A stretch of DNA of 33,035 nt from Chara braunii (lineage: Eukaryota; Streptophyta; Charophyceae; Charales; Characeae). This document shows, piece after piece, positions 29,567-33,035 of the stretch. A program made the translations under genes and the position numbers. The notes under the pieces are model-generated. The model saw only the letters and a program-made list of their open reading frames with translations. It was not told the origin of the DNA and ran no database searches. How positions within the stretch are numbered: position 1 is the first letter of the stretch; each line of letters starts with the position of its first letter. Location: NCBI GenBank assembly GCA_003427395.1, contig BFEA01000067.1, forward strand, positions 1,911,309 through 1,944,343. Direction: 5' to 3'.

Positions 29567-29878
29567 CTGGCCAGAATAGAGACCAAAATTTCATCCGGAA
29601 TACTCCAGATCCCCGAGCAGTTGGTCAATAACTTGTCAGGCTTCATGCATGTGTCAATATTGGACAACGCATTGATTTGCGAAGGTAAGGTTTTGAATAG
29701 CGCTGGAAGGTTGAACCGCTCCTGTTTCTCCTCTTCTGTGAGCACAGCATGCATCTTGCATCCCAAGACGTGGCACTCTCCCAAACTGCCGACCGTCAAG
29801 TCCTTCATATGAGAAGGTATACCCCGCTTTCCTTCAGAAACATTTCTCAAAATCTCTTCCCTTTGCTTGTAGTCACAG
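29567..29878 (-). CDS. Exon A (first recognised): conserved N-terminal block and start of F-box
   Basis: The acceptor is strong (TTCTCTCTGCAG before base 29878). The first base completes a codon, followed by CDYKQREEIL, which resembles the family's SCDW..R motif. About 30 residues on comes ECHVLGCKMH, then ALFKTLPS, and finally SGIWSIPDEILVSILAR, the first half of an F-box helix bundle. The donor used is CCAG|GTTGGT, ending the exon at 29567 with two bases of an Arg codon. The alternative donor 3 bp further on (TTG|GTATCC) would break the frame at the next exon. The F-box would recruit SKP1-type adaptors. The exon sits between an inverted pair of repeats and between hammerhead loci. The 5' neighbouring exon was not identified with confidence. 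Confidence 0.85.
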
Positions 29879-30292
29879 CTGCAGAGAGAAACAAGCATTG
29901 AATAAAATTCGAGTTAAACATGAAACACCCTAACATCTTCTTTGTGGGTACAAAAACATGACCAAAGGTCATGGCTCAATTCTACTCCGGAGCAAGTCTG
30001 GTTCATCTCCAGAGATAGTGCCATCGAATACAATAATGTGTCATGAAAATCAAACAAAGCGTTCATTACCCTGTATCTTTTCTCTCCAAGAGCGGGTGAG
30101 CAATTCGTGTTTAGTAGTATTGACTTCTGAGGTAGGAGCAGCAAATCGTTTCCAATTGTCAAATGATAGCCTTCCAAGCGGGGAAACAGAAAGATACACC
30201 TGAAGTCGTTTCCACTTTGGACAAGTGGTCCAGCTAAACAGTTTGTCATACATTTACATAGTGATTTCCTGTGTGCCATACGGCACATATTT
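29879..30292. other. Upstream of exon A; weak candidate exon only
   Basis: A minus-strand segment 30199-30070 has an acceptor (ACTTCAG) and a GGTAATG donor and would encode VYLSVSPLGRLSF..., faintly like the family's VYLP region. Its 3' phase does not fit exon A, so it is not called as coding. Confidence 0.3.
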
Positions 30293-30354
30293 ACAGAAGG
30301 CTGTTTCGTCGGACTTTCACCGACTCGTCAGGAGGTTCAACCTCGACAGTCTGT
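30293..30354 (-). ncRNA. Type III hammerhead ribozyme, copy 3 (canonical GUC site)
   Basis: Minus strand: ACAGACTGTC, stem I GAGG/CCTC with loop TTGAA, core CTGACGA, stem II GTCGG/CCGAC with loop TGAAAGT, GAAA, then CAGCCTTCTGT. Stem III has four inner pairs, a CCT bulge and five outer pairs. All core bases are present and every helix is intact. Cleavage is predicted after GTC, between 30345 and 30344. Compensated differences from copies 1 and 2 suggest selection or recent descent from a different active source. Confidence 0.93.
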
Positions 30355-31012
30355 TTTGATCTGCTACTATTACCTTCTGTGGCAATACTCCTTATGTCAC
30401 ATTAAGGTAGACCCAAGAGCTGTCGAAATGTCACCCATATTGCTTGTATTCACGGTCATTGACATTCTCCCCAAAAATGCTCATACCTGTAGTCAGAACT
30501 CGTCAAGTTCATTGATTATTCTTTTCTTTTCGCTTTTACGCCCTCCTACATATCCTTTTCTCTCTCCTTTTTTTTATTTTCCTAGACTTCAAACCACCAA
30601 TAGACCACCTGAAAACGGTGTTAAGCCGGCCTGCAGCTGGCCACCGAACCTCCAGAGACGAGAAGCGGATTGGGAAATTCGAGCAGTTGCTGAGTAACGG
30701 GATTGATGGGGTTTTTTTTGTCTGAGAGGTGCCTTTGAAAGTGGCGAAGGTGCTCCTCTATTTGTCATGGCACCCACAGTCAAGAATCGCGTGCCGCCAG
30801 GTTTGAGCAGAAACATCAACACGTTCAGCATTTTGGTGCAGTGTTTTTTATCATCCTGCCTTTTCTTTTCTTTTCTTCGCATTGTGTGCATTTGTCTTCA
30901 TTTTTTAGCAATCTTCTATGGTCTCGATCTTCTCGTTGCCCATGTTCGCGCCCACAGGGTGCCTGGAAATACATGGGCAGGGTACTGCCATACTGGTGGT
31001 TAAAACCACCCC
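30355..31012. other. Sequence between hammerhead copy 3 and the monomer fragment
   Basis: Mostly unrelated to the 425-bp monomer. Contains T-rich tracts (30520-30590, 30711-30719) and a GGGCAGGGTACTG..CCACCCCTGCCC inverted repeat at about 30975-31016. May be an insertion or a different internal region. Confidence 0.45.
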
Positions 31013-31245
31013 TGCCCCTGATCAGGTGGAAGACTCTACAGACTGCAGGTTCACCACCCATCATAAGCCAGTAACCCCCCACGAGACAAATAAAGGTCTG
31101 TGTCACAGGCAGAAAATACAGTCCGGACATGCCACTCGCACTAGAGGCAGAGCATTCCTGCGTAGTGATGGGCTCAACCACTGCCATTCTACCTGACTGG
31201 AGAAAACCGTAGTAGGGACCTGGCAAAGTTGTATATGTATATATA
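31013..31245. mobile_element. Fragment of the hammerhead element (3' part of repeat plus unique segment)
   Basis: CAGGTGGAAGACTCTACAGA, AAGGTCTGTGTCACAGGC, GCACTAGAGGCAGAGCAT and GGAGAAAACCGTAGTAGGGA match 26147-26356, ending in a TATATGTATATATATAG tract as at 26351. The hammerhead itself is absent from this piece. Confidence 0.9.
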
Positions 31246-31309
31246 TAGCTTGCATGTTCAAAACATTATGACACGGATACACATTGCATACGGTTGCCAC
31301 CACCAGGTC

Positions 31310-31590
31310 CTACCCCAACAACGGTCCAGTGCCCCAGGGGCGGGCCAAATCATGCATCAGAAAGGTCAGGCTCAGAGGTACTGGTGGTTTAAAACCCAGT
31401 ACGTTTTCCCGCCATTTTTCTCGAACCCCGCTGCATGCGCCCCCCAACTTTCAGAGGTTGGCTGCCAGAGCAAAATGGCTGGCAGCATCAGCCAAATGGA
31501 GACCCGCACCGATTCGTCTTCTTTTGGCACTCAGGCCATTTCGAGCCTCGGGAAAAAGAGGCTCTAAAGTGCTTGTGGTTTAATGAGGCC
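31310..31590. repeat. Dispersed repeat with TACTGGTGGTTTAAAAC and GAGCCTC hairpin
   Basis: TACTGGTGGTTTAAAACCCA (31379-31398), then the GGCTGCCAGA..ATGGCTGGCAGC block, hairpin GAGCCTCGGGAAAAAGAGGCTC (31543-31564) and GTGGTTTAATG. Shares modules with 27610-27790 and 17930-18135. Confidence 0.65.
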
Positions 31591-32017
31591 ACTTTTTCGA
31601 GCAGCTGGCTGGTTCACCGCCCGGGCTAGACTCAAAATTGGGGAAGTACCTAGCAGTGCCCTCCACGTCAACAGCAAGCCACTTATGATCACTTTCAACG
31701 AAAGGGTGGGGGCAAAGGGGTGGGGCTTTGCCAAAGTGAAGAGAACGGCATGCATAAACAAATGGAACCTGTCTCCCACACTGACTATGCAAGTTTCATA
31801 AGGATGGAAGTCCAGGCCCGTGGGTTGCGGAGAACAGTGCAATATCGATGTATCTTACCCACTGTTATACGGACCCTTGAGCGCACCCTGTACAACTCTT
31901 TGAGACTTGTGGATAACAACGAAATCATCGGCGTATCTTACTAGGATAACTCTGGCCAGATGGACGAGTCTCACTAACCGCATTCACAGTTTCCTCTTCC
32001 TTCTTTTATTTAATTTG
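31591..32017. other. Flanking/intronic sequence, nothing recognised
   Basis: No repeat or coding signature identified. Confidence 0.45.
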
Positions 32018-32097
32018 TAATCCAGACCATTCATCAGTTTATTTGTTTCATCCTTGGCGAGGCCATGCTAATCGTATATGCATCATTCCAATTGGAA
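32018..32097 (-). pseudogene. U6 snRNA retrocopy, diverged
   Basis: The minus strand reads TTCCAATTGGAATGATGCAT, ATACGATTAGCATGGCC.CGCCAAGGATGA, then AATGGTCTGGATTACAAAT. U6 order is preserved to the 3' end, with many substitutions and an altered CGAGAAA box. Confidence 0.85.
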
Positions 32098-32282
32098 TGC
32101 ACGTCCTGAACGACTAATCATTATTTTACAATGACTTCGGGGGTTCACAAACCAAGCTTGAAGCTGGTTTGGACGACTCCTATCAGTTCTGGGCCTTCTG
32201 GCAAAAGCATGTCGCAAGCTGAAGAAGCAAGGCCTAGTAAAACCACCAGTTTCCTCAAGGCCCCTCATTTCAAGTTTACCCT
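32098..32282. other. Flanking/intronic sequence, nothing recognised
   Basis: Short stretch before the inverted repeat copy; no features. Confidence 0.4.
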
Positions 32283-33035
32283 TCTGCACAGGTAAGGTAC
32301 ACTAAATGCCCAATGGTCAGTCCACATACAGAAGTGAATCGGTATTCACCAATTCGTGGTAGCTGAGGTAGATCCCAGGGCTCGATCCCTAGTTTCCCAA
32401 CTTACCTGTGTACAATACCAGCGTCAACCCGAAGAGTTGANCCTGCGACCTGTAGAACCGCCAGTGGTAGGTAGGTCTGTCGTAGGTCTAGAGGTAGCCA
32501 GGATTCGATCCGTAGACCTATAGACTAGAAGGCTAGCTGCAGTCCTTCTAGAAGGCAGGCAAGTGGTCAAGGGGTGCAGGCAAGTGGTCAAGTGGTGCAG
32601 GCAAGTGGTCAAGTGGTGTAGGCAAGTGGTCAAGTGGTGCAGGCAAGTGGTCAAGTGGTGTAGGCAAGTGGTCAAGTGGTGCAGGCAAGTGGTCAAGTGG
32701 TGCAGGCAAGTGGTCAAGTGGTGCAGGCAAGTGGGCAAGTGGTGTGACTAAAGCAAGCCCATGTTGGAGAGAGTCCAGAAGTACCAGTCCGGTCCAGCAA
32801 GTACCACGGGGGGAACTGTGTGCACCATGGGCCAGGGACACAAGGCAGACCAATGCAGCACAGAAGTATAAATCAAGAGGCTGCGTCCATTCATGCATTC
32901 ATTCCTGCGGATGCCATGCGGAAGCGCTGCCTAGCAGCTTGTGCGAGGAGGTCTGCAGAGTGCCCGAAGACGAAGTGGGCAGAGGAGTAGAGTGCAGCGA
33001 TAGGTAGTGGCAGCTAGCGCTGCCATAGCTGTAGC
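32283..33035 (-). repeat. Interspersed repeat, inverted copy (cut by window end)
   Basis: Reverse complement of the 28320-29000 repeat: shared CAGCGCTTCCGCATGGC, GGAATGAATG, CCTCTTGATTTATACTTCTG, CACTTGCCCACTTGCCT, TGTACACAGGTAAG and GGGATCGAGCCCTGGGATC. This copy has an expanded 21-bp minisatellite and only one GTAAG unit. It also has an extra B-box-like GGATTCGATCC near 32501. Confidence 0.88.
32555..32742. repeat. 21-bp minisatellite, about 9 units
   Basis: Unit AGGCAAGTGGTCAAGTGGTG plus C or T, with few variants, all open on one strand as a 7-residue repeat. It corresponds to a single CACTTGCCCACTTGCC block in the sister repeat copy, so it expanded locally. It is not a CRISPR array: no spacers. 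Confidence 0.97.

Larger units (their letters stand above)
743..29878 (-). other. Span of one split host gene: F-box / SNF2 ATPase / CW zinc-finger protein (partial)
   Basis: Six exons on the minus strand join in order with compatible phases and give a protein resembling the plant F-box/SNF2/CW family (Arabidopsis At3g54460 type, recalled from memory). The order is a conserved CHVLGCK/LFKTLPS block, F-box, LFPHQ and WML..RER segment, SNF2 motif I (DEPGLGKT), linker, then CW zinc finger. In this family the CW finger sits inside the split SNF2 ATPase domain, so motifs Ia-VI and any stop codon should lie left of base 1, and earlier N-terminal exons right of 30 kb. The visible introns are 6583, 6673, 7863, 2533 and about 4076 bp. 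Family role: putative nuclear chromatin remodeller or ubiquitin-linked factor; substrate unknown. The exon chain is direct sequence evidence. The identification of the family rests on memory, without a database search. Confidence 0.85.

Noticed and set aside
30070-30199. Candidate exon upstream of exon A (VYLSVSPLGRLSF...)
   Set aside because: The splice signals are plausible, but the 3' phase does not fit exon A and the family resemblance is too weak.
32555-32742. CRISPR-like array
   Set aside because: Units are contiguous 21-bp repeats with no unique spacers, in a eukaryotic context.

Overview
This is eukaryotic nuclear DNA, most likely from a streptophyte (green plant lineage) with a large, repeat-rich genome. 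A charophyte alga such as Chara is my best guess, but species is an inference. Two lines support the plant side. The dispersed U6 snRNA copies have the plant-type 5' end (CTTCGGGACATCCG) and 3' end (AAATCGAGAAATGGTCC). The only host gene I recognise has the plant F-box/SNF2/CW architecture. Introns of 2.5-7.9 kb filled with transposons and simple repeats fit a large genome.

One host gene appears to occupy nearly the whole window on the minus strand, read from right to left. Six consecutive exons join with compatible splice phases: 29878-29567 (conserved N-terminal segment and start of the F-box), 22983-22869 (rest of the F-box, then LFPHQ), 16195-16127 (WML..RER segment), 8263-8134 (SNF2 motif I, DEPGLGKT), 5600-5483 (ALSLVLKTQGT) and about 1406-743 (serine-rich acidic linker and CW zinc finger). 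The remaining SNF2 ATPase/helicase exons should lie left of base 1, and more N-terminal exons right of about 30000.

Everything else is intronic or flanking repeat DNA. From left to right: a GA microsatellite and a 130-bp duplication (1-681); U6 retrocopies, tRNA-derived SINEs, palindromic ATGCATATGCAT-like units, and purine/pyrimidine tracts around a head-to-head U6 dimer (2.5-4.6 kb); a G-tract-bearing tandem array (5.7-6.35 kb); a U6 retropseudogene with a target-site duplication (10.7 kb); a decayed Ty3/gypsy pol remnant containing an assembly gap (12.0-14.3 kb); a TIR-bounded element (14.5-15.7 kb); several tandem duplications (15.9, 17.4, 21.1 kb); a SINE (19.0 kb); a hammerhead-ribozyme element (25.9-26.6 kb); a palindromic MITE-like element (26.7-27.2 kb); and an inverted pair of repeats flanking the first visible exon (28.3-29.0 and 32.3-33.0 kb).

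The most notable content is the hammerhead family. A 425-bp monomer is present 1.67 times at 25932-26639. Each 283-bp repeat carries a type III hammerhead on the minus strand, and near-identical TA-rich direct repeats flank the element. A third, fully paired hammerhead with a GUC cleavage site lies at 30293-30354. Two further relatives, lacking a hammerhead, lie at 11.48 kb and 31.0 kb. This resembles plant retrozymes, but no primer binding site or polypurine tract is evident. All three hammerheads lie in the sense orientation of the host gene. A second unusual signal is at least eight U6 snRNA-derived insertions within 33 kb.
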